A stretch of DNA of 64,000 nucleotides. Origin: CAYRFE01 sp964423645 [NCBI: uncultured bacterium]. Lineage in GTDB: Bacteria; Macinerneyibacteriota; Macinerneyibacteria; Macinerneyibacteriales. The stretch lies in contig CAYRFE010000011.1 of the NCBI GenBank assembly GCA_964423645.1, forward strand, positions 1-64,000, given 5' to 3'. A program made the position numbers and the translations under genes. The notes under the pieces are model-generated. The model saw only the letters and a program-made list of their open reading frames with translations. It was not told the origin of the DNA and did no database searches. Shown piece after piece: positions 1 through 8,211 of the stretch. Positions within the stretch are counted from its first letter, which is position 1, and every line of letters starts with the position of its first letter.

Positions 1-74
1 GGGGTTTGGGGTGGGCGAACAAATATAGTATTTTTTGGGGAGATACCCCGTAGCTGGCTGCGGGGTATCTCATT
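1..74 (+). repeat. Family A repeat, right-hand part
   Basis: The window opens inside a copy of the dispersed family A repeat. It carries the purine-rich GGGGTTTGGGGTGGGC block and the terminal hairpin (TACCCCG ... CGGGGTA), ending in the conserved TCATT. The same block closes the copies at 4195-4399, 36241-36444 and 57736-57939. The left half lies outside the window. Confidence 0.85.
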
Positions 75-177
75 TTTATATTTTCGTAAAAAAAATCTCT
101 CTGTTGAAATCTCGTTGTTTATGAAATGATATGGGAATACGCACTATTATTTTGATTCATTGGATGTCGATCTTGAA

Positions 178-1095
178 TTATTTCGTTCTCCTTTCGCTGA
201 TAAGTTTGTCCATTATTGCCACAAGTTCATCGCGGGAATAGTTGTGTTGAGGATTGTCATTTTCATCAAGAAGTTTTTTAATGAGCGTATCAATGACACG
301 ATTGCCTTCCCAATGTGTACCAACGAGATAGCGTAATTTTGGGTTTTGTGAAAAAAGGGCATCATACACTGCTGCTGAAACAATTTCAGGAGACGATGGT
401 TTTCGATTGGTCGCTGACTCAGGTTCATTAGAGCGATCTTCTCGCGGGGTATTAAAGCTTGCAAGTATTTGTTTGGCTTCAATGTCAAACGGCGGGCGAG
501 CTCGTTCTAAATGGGATACGAATTTCTCAAATGAGTTGACTCCCACGTTAGTTATTATACCGCCGGGTTGCACAATACTTACGTGAACACCGAAGGGTTT
601 GAGCTCTTCAGACAATGCATCTGTATATGCCTCCATCGCGTGTTTGGTCATAGTGTAAGGACCGTACATTTTACTGGTGATGATCCCGCCCTGAGACCCG
701 ATAGTGACGATTCTTCCTTGTGAGGCGAGCAGTAAGTCAATACACGCGTTTGTCACTCGATGCGGTCCGAATACATTCACGTCAAAAATATTGAACATTT
801 CTTCATCTGTCCATGTACTCAAGAATCCCAATTCGCCGATTCCTGCATTATTCACAACTCCATACAAACCGTGTCCGTTCTGTTGTATTATTTCTATTGC
901 GTCTGAAATTTGTTGGGAATTGCGAACATCCATGAGTAATGGGGTGATGTTTTCAATATTCTCAAGTGCCGTATAGTCATTTTTATTACGCACAGTAGCA
1001 TAGACTCCATGGCCTCGTTGCGCCAGATAGTGTACAAGGTGATTGCCGATACCGGAACTTGCGCCCGTCACAAGGATGGGTTTCTTATGTGTCAT
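178..1095 (-). CDS. Short-chain dehydrogenase/reductase
   Basis: A 305-residue classical SDR, a cytoplasmic NAD(P)(H)-dependent oxidoreductase of unknown substrate. The Rossmann motif TGASSGIG is at residues 10-17, NNAG at 82-85, and the catalytic YxxxK appears as YTMTK near residue 148, with a PGG motif after it. An Arg in the segment after the second strand (VRNKND) suggests NADP preference, which is an inference. The C-terminal third is longer than in minimal SDRs and resembles the family of retinol-dehydrogenase-like SDRs. The ATG has GGAGG eight bases upstream and overlaps the stop of the upstream exporter gene (ATGA), so the two are translationally coupled. Confidence 0.9.
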   Translation of the reverse strand: MTHKKPILVTGASSGIGNHLVHYLAQRGHGVYATVRNKNDYTALENIENITPLLMDVRNSQQISDAIEIIQQNGHGLYGVVNNAGIGELGFLSTWTDEEMFNIFDVNVFGPHRVTNACIDLLLASQGRIVTIGSQGGIITSKMYGPYTMTKHAMEAYTDALSEELKPFGVHVSIVQPGGIITNVGVNSFEKFVSHLERARPPFDIEAKQILASFNTPREDRSNEPESATNRKPSSPEIVSAAVYDALFSQNPKLRYLVGTHWEGNRVIDTLIKKLLDENDNPQHNYSRDELVAIMDKLISERRTK

Positions 1096-1988
1096 AAAAT
1101 CCTCCTTTTATGTATTCTGTTCCCTGTTTGTATCGAGATGCCGATTATTATCAATACAAGACCTGCTAAGGAAGCCATAGAAAACGGTTCGTTATTTAAT
1201 AAAAAAGTCCATATCATTGCCAAAAAAGGGATGATATATACTGTGTTTGCCGTTGTGTGGGTGTGACCGATATGCAATGCCTTGAACCACATAATAAAAG
1301 CAACCGAGTTCATAATGATGCCTAATATGAGCAATGAAATGATCGTAGACGGGGTTTTCGGTATCACTATTTCGGTTACAATAAGCGTGGTTGGTATAAT
1401 AAGTATCGTAGATGAGGCATAATACACGCACATGCTGGTAATTCTGTCGTAATTATACTTTTTACCCAGTACAGAGAATAATCCGTACAACACTGCGCCA
1501 AGAGATGCCAAAAGATAGCCCAGTATATGTTGGGGATCAAAATCGGAAAATTTTCCACGTGTAAGCGAGAGAAATACTCCTGCAAAGCTAATAATGACTG
1601 CGATGATCGTTAGGAAATTAAACTTCTCTTTGAGTATCGGAACAGAGAAAATAATGATAAATATCGGCCACAGATAATTTGCAACATTGACTTGTCCCGC
1701 AGGTGCACACGTAAAACTACCGAACAGGCAGATATGGTAGAAAAAAATACCAATGATACCCATGAATGACATGGTGATAATATCTTTTTTCGAATAGTTC
1801 ATCAGTATGGGAAGACGTTTTGAGAGGAGAACGGCAATAAAAAGTGAGATGGTAGCAATAATACAGACATAGAAAAGAAGTTGGAAATTATTGAGTTCCT
1901 TCAATGCTATTGTTGCGAAAGCAGGTGTTGCCGACCAGAGAATGATCGTCGTAATCAGATAAAAATGAGATGCTTTGTCTTTATACAT
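1092..1988 (-). CDS. EamA/DMT-family inner-membrane transporter
   Basis: A 298-residue, highly hydrophobic protein with about ten predicted membrane helices in two homologous halves, the layout of the EamA (drug/metabolite transporter) superfamily. Members export amino acids, nucleobases or other metabolites; the substrate cannot be read from sequence. I chose the ATG at 1988 because GAGG lies six bases before it. An in-frame ATG eight codons upstream (2012) has no ribosome binding site. The stop codon overlaps the SDR start, so they form an operon. Direct GTGACG repeats lie about 30-60 bp upstream and could be regulatory. Confidence 0.88.
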   Translation of the reverse strand: MYKDKASHFYLITTIILWSATPAFATIALKELNNFQLLFYVCIIATISLFIAVLLSKRLPILMNYSKKDIITMSFMGIIGIFFYHICLFGSFTCAPAGQVNVANYLWPIFIIIFSVPILKEKFNFLTIIAVIISFAGVFLSLTRGKFSDFDPQHILGYLLASLGAVLYGLFSVLGKKYNYDRITSMCVYYASSTILIIPTTLIVTEIVIPKTPSTIISLLILGIIMNSVAFIMWFKALHIGHTHTTANTVYIIPFLAMIWTFLLNNEPFSMASLAGLVLIIIGISIQTGNRIHKRRIL

Positions 1989-2061
1989 GCAATACCTCAC
2001 ACTGCAGTACACTGTGACGACAAATGTGACGCTACAATAATTGTGTGCAATGGAAAAACAG

Positions 2062-3756
2062 TTATCTCATGAGCACCATTTTTTTCACGTATTCAGTATT
2101 TTTCACCGTCATCGTGCAATAGTATACTCCTGAAGGCAAACGTCGCCCTTTGGTATCTGTACCGTTCCATGTATACGCAATTCGTAGACCGTCTGTAAAA
2201 AGCGGCGCAGAAGTAAACACTAATTTTCCGTGTGAGGAAAAAATTTTCAATTGGGCAGGTTCAGAACCTGCATAGGCACAGGTAATGGCTACAGTGCTCG
2301 TAAACGGGTTAGGAGATGCAATGATAGTATCAGGTACTATCGGGTCAGGATCATCAACACCTTCTTCTAACTGCACATCGACAGTAACCCACGAGTTGTT
2401 GACTGTGATGCCGGTTATTCGTTGAGTTTTGTGTCCGGGGGCGACCACCTCAAGTGTAAATGTGCCGTTTGTCGTAAATCGACGATATCGTCCAAATTCT
2501 TCATTGGAAATGCGAATACCGAGATCGTCATTTTTATATTGCAGAATATCAACTTGAGCGGAAATAGGATTGCCATTACTGTCGCGAATGATACCTTGTA
2601 TCCCCGGGCCGTTTACGCAACGATTTAAAAGGGTTATTGCTCCTTGCAGATTATCCTGTGCAACAGACCGAGCAGTTGTGTAATCAGGTAAAAAACTTGT
2701 CGCTGTCTCGATAAGATATTCGAAAACTCCTGCAGACTGATACATCCAGTAATAACTCATAGGTTCATTTTCGTATCCCCCGCCGATGTCATACGTGCCG
2801 CTACTCAACTTGGGTATTGATGTGGCAATTGATTGTGCGATTGACGTGATCAGCGATGATTCTCCGACCGAGTGTCCATCAACACCATTACTATAAAAAA
2901 TGATTTGCCCGTATTGATGATACGTAATTGCAGCTAAGGGGTGCAGTTCGAGTACGAGATCACGTTTTGCTCTTACTTCGCTTTCAGACCATACCTGAGG
3001 TCCTTTATAGACCAATGACGTGGGATCGCTTGAGCCTGATGAATTGAAATTCCAAGAAGAATCATAGTTTCTGTTGAGATCAACACCGTCGTATAAATCA
3101 ATAAGATTGTTTGTGTTGTTATCCCGAAGATTTTTTCTCCACCACGAACCATCAATGGTTGCTCTGAAGTAGTCGTATCCTTCAGGATTCAGTATCGGCA
3201 CGATATAAATTTCAAGATTATTAACAAATGATGTTGCAGAAGAATTAATGCCGTAATTTTCGCATAGATATGTAGCTATCGTCATACTGCATACCATTGT
3301 GGCCGGTTCACGTGCGTGGTGCATACCGTCTATCCATATGACGGGTTCATCCTCGCGGGAGGCAGCGTTATCAGAAATTTTAAGCATATAAATGGGTTTG
3401 TTTTGACGCTGGCTGTAGCCGATTGTTGTTAATTGTGTGATATTGGGAAAACGTGTCGCAAGATCTAGCATTGCGGCATAATTTTCATCGTTATCGGGGT
3501 AATCATCTATACCGGCATACAAGATGGGTATGTATTCATACTCACCTTTAACCGTATCAAAAGCCGTGAGCGTGCTATCATCAATGATGGCTTCCAGATA
3601 ATCTTTACGCATGTGTTCGCTGACCGGATCATGCGGAATAGCGGAAAGAATGGATCTGTTGGCTTCTGTGTTGGGTAATTTGATGATAATTGGCGCAGAT
3701 TGTACAACTCCGGCAAAGAAAGCGATGATACATGTGAACAGTATGAGCTTTTTCAT
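2062..3756 (-). CDS. Secreted M14 zinc carboxypeptidase with C-terminal sorting domain
   Basis: A 564-residue exported peptidase. Residues 1-20 are a signal peptide ending in VVQSA. The M14 domain shows the zinc ligands HHARE (HxxE) and the later His in TYHQYGQ, the substrate-binding VDLNRNYD, and the catalytic Glu in FEYLIETAT. A carboxypeptidase-regulatory-like beta domain follows. The last ~85 residues are a FlgD-like/type-A sorting domain: SPNPF at its start, then TWNGTDTKGRRLPSGVYY and a basic KKMVLMR end. Such domains direct cargo to type IX secretion in Bacteroidota and relatives. The start at 3756 has GGAGG; an upstream in-frame ATG would add 30 residues and spoil the signal peptide. 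Confidence 0.92.
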   Translation of the reverse strand: MKKLILFTCIIAFFAGVVQSAPIIIKLPNTEANRSILSAIPHDPVSEHMRKDYLEAIIDDSTLTAFDTVKGEYEYIPILYAGIDDYPDNDENYAAMLDLATRFPNITQLTTIGYSQRQNKPIYMLKISDNAASREDEPVIWIDGMHHAREPATMVCSMTIATYLCENYGINSSATSFVNNLEIYIVPILNPEGYDYFRATIDGSWWRKNLRDNNTNNLIDLYDGVDLNRNYDSSWNFNSSGSSDPTSLVYKGPQVWSESEVRAKRDLVLELHPLAAITYHQYGQIIFYSNGVDGHSVGESSLITSIAQSIATSIPKLSSGTYDIGGGYENEPMSYYWMYQSAGVFEYLIETATSFLPDYTTARSVAQDNLQGAITLLNRCVNGPGIQGIIRDSNGNPISAQVDILQYKNDDLGIRISNEEFGRYRRFTTNGTFTLEVVAPGHKTQRITGITVNNSWVTVDVQLEEGVDDPDPIVPDTIIASPNPFTSTVAITCAYAGSEPAQLKIFSSHGKLVFTSAPLFTDGLRIAYTWNGTDTKGRRLPSGVYYCTMTVKNTEYVKKMVLMR

Positions 3757-3784
3757 GCAAACCTCCGTATTCCGTGTGAGTATA

Positions 3785-4194
3785 CCCTTAAGTAATGTAT
3801 ACGTCGAGAAGAAATAAATGTGGCATTTTATTTTGTGGTTTTTCATGGCTGAAAGAGTTGCTAACTAATTTGCAGACGCATAGACTCGCGCCTATGGTGG
3901 GTACGAAGCATCGCGACCACAAAAGAAATTTTATTTATGGGCGAGGTGATCATGTCCCAATATATTCTGAGATCGAGTGATTTCCCCGCAAGCGTATCGA
4001 GATGCAAAGATCATGCCTTACTTTTTGTCTTGACAAACAAATGTAGTAAGGGACATTCCTGTACCCGTTTTCACAAGGATAAATTCTAACGGGAATTCAA
4101 AAGTATTATCAAAATATCTGGATTATCGGGTCAAGCCCGATAATGACACCCTGATGTTTTTTATGAGACATAGCTAGAATAGCTTCACGCTGAT
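3785..4194. other. Non-coding stretch with broken B-repeat pieces
   Basis: No supportable gene. Around 4013-4055 there is a truncated start of the family B repeat (ACTTTTTGTCTTGACA followed by divergent sequence), and 4175-4200 matches the B-repeat end (CTTCACGCTGATTTTTTAA). A short inverted repeat (TCGGGTCAAGCCCGATAAT) sits near 4127. The remainder shows nothing I recognise. Confidence 0.6.
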
Positions 4195-4399
4195 TTTTTA
4201 ATCTAAATGGGTCAAATTCCCCGAAGTTTGCTTCGGCTTTGCTATTATAGTTTTGTTATTATAAGGGGTGTGGGGACGAAGTCCCCACTATATTAGAAAA
4301 TAAGCCCCTCCCAAATTCAAAGGGAGGGGTTTGGGGTGGGCAAACAAATACAGTATTTTTTGGGGCGATACCCCGTAGCTTGCTGCGGGGTAGTTCATT
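4195..4399 (+). repeat. Family A repeat, full copy
   Basis: A roughly 204-bp element nearly identical to copies at 36241-36444 and 57736-57939. It is a chain of four hairpins: CCGAAG/CTTCGG, GTGGGGAC-GAA-GTCCCCAC, CCCCTCCC/GGGAGGGG and TACCCCG/CGGGGTA. It begins AATCTAAATGGGTCAA and ends AGTTCATT. It encodes no protein and looks like a non-autonomous repetitive element. Confidence 0.9.
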
Positions 4400-4413
4400 G
4401 CTGTATGGTTTAA

Positions 4414-4602
4414 ATGGCACAACGTATAAAATCATGCCTTACTTTTTGTCTTGACACAAAAAGTAACAAAAAAGTCAAGGCTGTAAAAAATCATCTACAA
4501 TTCTTCGTATTTTTTCTACAGCGCATAAACTCGCTACGCTCAGACAGTATGCGCTGCTTCACGAAAAAATACTTGAATTGCTTCACGATAATTTTTTAAG
4601 GC
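4414..4602 (+). repeat. Family B repeat, copy 1
   Basis: Matches the copies at 4715-4902 and 6860-7040. It starts ATGGCACAAC, contains a hairpin with stem CTTTTTGT/ACAAAAAG (4442-4449 with 4456-4463) whose loop CTTGAC can pair with GTCAAG at 4474-4479, and ends GATAATTTTTTAAGGC. The 61-codon open frame across it is a by-product shared by all copies. Confidence 0.88.
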
Positions 4603-4605
4603 TGG

Positions 4606-4714
4606 TTATGGGATACCGGTTGTATGCAGCTTGTATTGTTAAGGGGTGCGGGGACGAAGTCCCTGCTATACAATACGATAAGCCCCTTCCGAAATCAGCG
4701 GAAGGGGTTTGGGG
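4606..4714 (+). repeat. Divergent family A fragment
   Basis: A shortened, diverged A element between two B copies. It keeps the GGGGACGAAGTCCC hairpin and the CCCCTTCC/GGAAGGGG hairpin followed by GTTTGGGG, but lacks the flanking left and right hairpins. Confidence 0.7.
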
Positions 4715-4902
4715 ATGGCACAACTTATAAGATCATGCCTTACTTTTTGTCTTGACACAAAAAGTAACAAAAAAGTCAAGGCTGTAAAAAATCATCTACA
4801 ATTCTTCGTATTTTTTCTACAGCGCATAAACTCGCTACGCTCAGACAGTATGCGGCTCTTAACGGAAAAATACTTGAATTGCGTAACGATAATTTTTTAA
4901 GG
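4715..4902 (+). repeat. Family B repeat, copy 2
   Basis: Nearly identical to the copy at 4414-4602 except near the 3' end (CTCTTAACGG in place of CTGCTTCACG). The same stem-loop and loop-pairing segments are present. It is followed by about 160 bp without recognisable features before the arsR operator. Confidence 0.88.
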
Positions 4903-5062
4903 CCCGTTTTTTGATTTCACTGAATTAATTCCCCTTTACGCGGAAGGGGTGGCATCCGAAGGATGACGGGGTAGTAGAGGTTGAAAGGGGTGTGATTTTG
5001 ACGATTGAATAAATGAAGTAAGATCCTGCTGTGTTGCTACCGGAAATTTGTTAAGAAAAATT

Positions 5063-5090
5063 AACCATTTTTATTATTGACGAAATGGTT
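5063..5090 (+). promoter_or_regulatory. Probable ArsR operator
   Basis: A perfect 8-bp inverted repeat, AACCATTT (5063-5070) and AAATGGTT (5083-5090), separated by 12 bp. It covers the -35 box of the arsR promoter, where an ArsR-family repressor would block RNA polymerase. Binding by the adjacent ArsR is inferred from position. Confidence 0.6.
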
Positions 5091-5105
5091 CGATGTAACT
5101 ATAAT
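5077..5105 (+). promoter_or_regulatory. Sigma-70-type promoter of the ars operon
   Basis: TTGACG (5077-5082), a 17-bp spacer and a perfect TATAAT (5100-5105). Transcription would start near 5112, just at the GGGAGG ribosome binding site, giving a very short leader before the arsR ATG at 5125. Confidence 0.8.
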
Positions 5106-5124
5106 CATTTCGGGAGGTATCGAA

Positions 5125-5466
5125 ATGGATTGTCAGGCCGCACGGTTATTCAAAACACTCGGTGAGTGTAACAGGATTCGTATCATCAAATTACTTCAAG
5201 TCAGAAAATGTTGTGTGTGTGAGTTGGTAGGTATACTCGGACTCAGTTATGCGACGGTATCAGCGCATTTAAAAAAAATGAAAGAGGTTGGGTTGCTTGA
5301 AGAGGAAAAGACCAGCTACTGGACGTATTATGCAATCAGCCCGATAGTATCTGACATTGTCCGAGATATTCTTGAAATAGTTACACGAGTAAACGGAGAC
5401 CACTATGATGCTGATAGAGAAGCATTAATAGCCGGTAACTTTGTGTGTGAACGACCTGCAAAATAG
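5125..5466 (+). CDS. arsR: ArsR-family metalloregulatory repressor
   Basis: A 113-residue winged-helix repressor that should release DNA on binding arsenite. The metal-binding motif is visible as CCVCEL around residues 31-36, in the position of the ELCVCDL motif of characterised ArsR proteins, and is followed by the recognition helix (SYATVSAHLKKMKE) and wing. I chose the ATG at 5125, preceded by GGGAGG; a start at 5077 would lie on the -35 box. It heads the arsenic operon, with an inverted repeat over its own promoter, so autoregulation is likely. Confidence 0.93.
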   Translation: MDCQAARLFKTLGECNRIRIIKLLQVRKCCVCELVGILGLSYATVSAHLKKMKEVGLLEEEKTSYWTYYAISPIVSDIVRDILEIVTRVNGDHYDADREALIAGNFVCERPAK

Positions 5467-5474
5467 GAGGAAAT

Positions 5475-6515
5475 ATGGAAAAGAGAATAGGTTTTTTTGA
5501 ACGTTATCTTACCGTATGGGTTCTTTTGTGTATTGCGGTAGGCGTTGCTGTCGGGCAGTGGTTTCCGGGAGTGCCTTCAACTCTTGAGACATTCACGTAT
5601 GCGCAGGTATCGATTCCCATAGCGATATTGATATGGCTTATGATCTATCCGATGATGCTGAAGGTAGACTTTCGCAGTATTGTGAATGCCACAAAACAAG
5701 GGCGCGGGCTTGCGGTTACCCTAGTGACCAATTGGCTTATCAAGCCGTTTACCATGTATGCGATCGCGTGGTTCTTTTTCAAAGTAGTATTTAAATACTG
5801 GATACCGGTAGATCTATCCACCGACTATCTTGCCGGAGCCATTCTTCTCGGAGCTGCGCCGTGCACGGCTATGGTATTTGTATGGAGTTATCTCACAGAC
5901 GGCAATCCGTCGTATACGCTGGTTCAGGTCGCGGTGAATGACCTCGTTATTCTTATAGCCTTTACGCCTATCGTTGCGTTGTTGTTGGGGATCAGCAATA
6001 TTACTATTCCCTGGGATACGCTGTTGATTTCAGTGCTCTTATTTGTAGTCATCCCGCTAACTGCAGGATTTTTAACGCGCATATCAATTATTAAACACAA
6101 AGGACTCGATTTTTTCAATAACGTTTTTATGCCGAAATTTCATTCGACCACGATCATCGGGTTGTTGTTGACGCTTGTGATTATTTTTTCTTTTCAGGGA
6201 AAAGTAATCCTTAGTAATCCTGTTCATATACTTCTAATCGCTGTGCCGCTTACTATCCAGACGTTTTTAATATTCTGGATCGCATACGGATGGTCGAAAG
6301 CATGGAAATTACCGCATAACATTGCAGCTCCTGCGGCACTGATCGGCGCGAGTAATTTTTTTGAATTATCTGTTGCTGTTGCCATATCGCTGTTTGGGCT
6401 TCAATCCGGGGCTACGCTCGCGACTGTTGTGGGTGTGTTGGTGGAAGTGCCGGTCATGCTGACGCTTGTAAAAATTGCAAATAAAACCACGCATTGGTTT
6501 GAAAAGGGAAAATAG
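5475..6515 (+). CDS. acr3: ACR3-type arsenite efflux permease
   Basis: A 346-residue inner-membrane protein with about ten hydrophobic helices, of the ACR3 (bile/arsenite/riboflavin transporter) superfamily. It extrudes arsenite, the product of the reductase encoded downstream. The conserved helix with the essential Cys is visible as GAAPCTAMVFVWSYL at about residues 130-144. AGGAGG precedes the ATG and the gene begins eight bases after the arsR stop. Its downstream operon partners are displaced by about 650 bp of repeats. Confidence 0.93.
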   Translation: MEKRIGFFERYLTVWVLLCIAVGVAVGQWFPGVPSTLETFTYAQVSIPIAILIWLMIYPMMLKVDFRSIVNATKQGRGLAVTLVTNWLIKPFTMYAIAWFFFKVVFKYWIPVDLSTDYLAGAILLGAAPCTAMVFVWSYLTDGNPSYTLVQVAVNDLVILIAFTPIVALLLGISNITIPWDTLLISVLLFVVIPLTAGFLTRISIIKHKGLDFFNNVFMPKFHSTTIIGLLLTLVIIFSFQGKVILSNPVHILLIAVPLTIQTFLIFWIAYGWSKAWKLPHNIAAPAALIGASNFFELSVAVAISLFGLQSGATLATVVGVLVEVPVMLTLVKIANKTTHWFEKGK

Positions 6516-6535
6516 GGACGTGAAATGATAAAGGG

Positions 6536-6830
6536 AAGTATGATGTGCCTACCCCTTTCCCCTCCCGTGGAAATCGGGAGGGGCATGACTAATTATAAAG
6601 TGGGGACTTCGTCCCCACACCCCTGTTATAATAGCAGGAAGCGTGAAAGGGAAATAGGAAGTATGATGTGCCTACCCCTTTCCCCTCCCGTGGAAATCGG
6701 GAGGGGCATGACTAATTATAAAGTGGGGACTTCGTCCCCACACCCCTGTTATAATAGCAGGAAGCGTGAAAGGGAAATAGGAAGTATGATGTGCCCACCC
6801 CTAACCACTCCCGTGGAAATCAGGAGGTGA
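6536..6830 (-). repeat. 123-bp tandem repeat of inverted family A sequence
   Basis: Two complete 123-bp units (from 6536 and 6659) and a partial third (6782-6830). Each reads, on the minus strand, as the middle of family A: the TTATAA...GGGGTGTGGGGAC segment, the GTGGGGAC/GTCCCCAC hairpin and the CCCCTCCC/GGGAGGGG hairpin. The first two units are almost identical, so the duplication is recent; the third has diverged. Because 123 is a multiple of three, the array carries a repetitive 101-codon open frame that I do not regard as a gene. Confidence 0.85.
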
Positions 6831-6859
6831 GCTTGTGCTGAGTAATGCCGAAGCATACG

Positions 6860-7040
6860 ATGGTACAAAATTCTTACGTGCTTTTTGTCTTGACACAAAA
6901 AGCACCAAAAAGGTCAAGGCTGTAAAAAATCAGCTACACTTCTGCGTATTTTTCCTACGCCGCATAAACTCGCGATGCTCAGACAGTATGCGGCTCTTAA
7001 CGGAAAAATACTTGAATTGTCATACGCTGATTTTTTAAGG
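6860..7040 (+). repeat. Family B repeat, copy 3
   Basis: Diverged from the copies at 4414 and 4715. The first base pair outside the core stem has changed on both sides (A-T to G-C: GCTTTTTGT with ACAAAAAGC), which preserves pairing. The loop CTTGAC and its downstream partner GTCAAG are kept. It lies between acr3 and the thioredoxin-like gene. Confidence 0.85.
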
Positions 7041-7162
7041 CCGTTATTGTTGCAATAACCCGACGCAATATTTTGAGTTACAACCGGGAGCGCGGGGACG
7101 ATGAGCATAGGGTAATGAGTTGAAAAGAAGAATGGTATAGTTAAAAATAAGGGAGGAACTAT

Positions 7163-7396
7163 ATGAAAATTCAAATTCTCGGAACCGGGTGTTCAAAATG
7201 CAAACAGCTTGAAGAAAATGCGATCGCAGCAGTAAAAGAAAGCGGCGTACAGGCTGAAGTAGTGAAAGTGAGCAATCTTGATGACATCATGAATATGGGT
7301 GTGATGATCACGCCTGCGTTGGCGATCGACGATGACGTGAAAGTTGCAGGGCGCGTATTGTCAAAAGACGACATTATCGCCATTCTCAAAGGATAA
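7163..7396 (+). CDS. Small thioredoxin-like disulfide protein
   Basis: A 77-residue thioredoxin-fold protein of the redox-active disulfide protein family. The N-terminal beta strand leads directly into the CxxC active site GTGCSKCKQL (residues 8-17), and a cis-Pro-like TPAL (about residue 52) completes the site. Such proteins sit in ars and permease operons and may reduce the arsenate reductase or deliver metal, which is inference. GGGAGG precedes the ATG. arsC starts two bases after its stop. Confidence 0.85.
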   Translation: MKIQILGTGCSKCKQLEENAIAAVKESGVQAEVVKVSNLDDIMNMGVMITPALAIDDDVKVAGRVLSKDDIIAILKG

Positions 7397-7398
7397 CT

Positions 7399-7824
7399 AT
7401 GTCGGTACGGATGTTGTTTATTTGCGTACACAATTCCGCGCGGAGCCAGATGGCGGCTGCATTTGCAAATCATTACGGCGAAGGAAAAGTACTCGCAGAC
7501 AGTGCCGGATTGGAACCGGGCGTCTTAAATCAACGCGTCGTGGCTGTCATGAAAGAAATCGGCATTGATATTTCCATGAACGTGCCTAAGAGTGTTATGG
7601 AAGTATATAAGTCGGGCGCGCAGTTTGACTACATCGTGACCGTATGCGATCCTAAGGCGGCAGAACGATGCCCGATATTTCCCGGCAATGCGGTAAAAAT
7701 GCACTGGGGTTTTGATGATCCGTCACGCTTAACCGGTGGCGAAACAGAAATTATGACTGAAGTGCAACGAATTCGTGACGAAATACGCGAAAAAGTAGCA
7801 CAATGGATAAAGGAGGAATTATGA
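7399..7824 (+). CDS. arsC: Arsenate reductase, low-molecular-weight phosphatase type
   Basis: A 141-residue protein of the pI258-type ArsC/LMW tyrosine phosphatase family, reducing arsenate to arsenite. The P-loop with nucleophilic Cys is CVHNSARS (residues 8-15). A second cysteine region, TVCDPKAAERCPIFPG (about 75-90), supplies the redox Cys pair, and FDDPS contains the general-acid Asp. Thioredoxin or the adjacent small disulfide protein should recycle it. It overlaps the next gene (ATGA at 7821). Confidence 0.94.
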   Translation: MSVRMLFICVHNSARSQMAAAFANHYGEGKVLADSAGLEPGVLNQRVVAVMKEIGIDISMNVPKSVMEVYKSGAQFDYIVTVCDPKAAERCPIFPGNAVKMHWGFDDPSRLTGGETEIMTEVQRIRDEIREKVAQWIKEEL

Positions 7825-8210
7825 ACGAGCAAAAATGTTCATGTTCATGTAACAGCGATCAAAAGGTGAAATTATTAATGACCTGTTCGGGTGCGGCAGA
7901 TGTAGGATTACTTGCAGACCGTATTACCCGTAAGTTAAGCACCGATGATTGGGGGCAAATGAGTTGTCTTTCGGGAGTGGGAGCTGATATATCGGGATTT
8001 ATTCAATCGGCAAAATCTGCCGATACCATTATTCTGGACGGATGCCCGGTAAAATGCGGCAGTAAGATCTGTCAAAAACACGGTATTGAACATACGTCGC
8101 TTGTCATGACGGATTTTGGTGTAAAAAAAGGTGAAACGAAAGTGACCGATGAATTAATTGCTGAAATCGCAGAAAAAGTATTAGCCACGGTGAAAGAAAA
8201 AGTGATTTAA
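7821..8210 (+). CDS. DGC-domain putative zinc-binding protein
   Basis: A 129-residue cytoplasmic protein that I recognise as a member of the DGC (putative metal-binding) family. It begins with a Cys-rich segment (CSCSC at 6-10), then TCSGAADVG, MSCLSGVGA and the defining LDGCPVKCGSKICQ around residues 75-88. Biochemical function is not established; the conserved cysteines suggest zinc or soft-metal binding, fitting an arsenic operon. The ATG at 7821 has AGGAGG upstream and overlaps the arsC stop. Confidence 0.8.
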   Translation: MNEQKCSCSCNSDQKVKLLMTCSGAADVGLLADRITRKLSTDDWGQMSCLSGVGADISGFIQSAKSADTIILDGCPVKCGSKICQKHGIEHTSLVMTDFGVKKGETKVTDELIAEIAEKVLATVKEKVI

Positions 8211-8211
8211 A

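Noticed and set aside
6525-6830. A 101-codon ORF with a 41-residue internal repeat
   Set aside because: It is only the 123-bp tandem family A array read in one frame; the sequence is explained by DNA hairpins and has no homologous frame in other A copies.
4414-7038. Three similar 61-67-codon ORFs encoding an LDTKSNKKVKAVKNH-like peptide
   Set aside because: They coincide with the three B repeats. The conserved feature is the hairpin with covarying bases, there is no ribosome binding site, and flanking codons do not behave like coding sequence.
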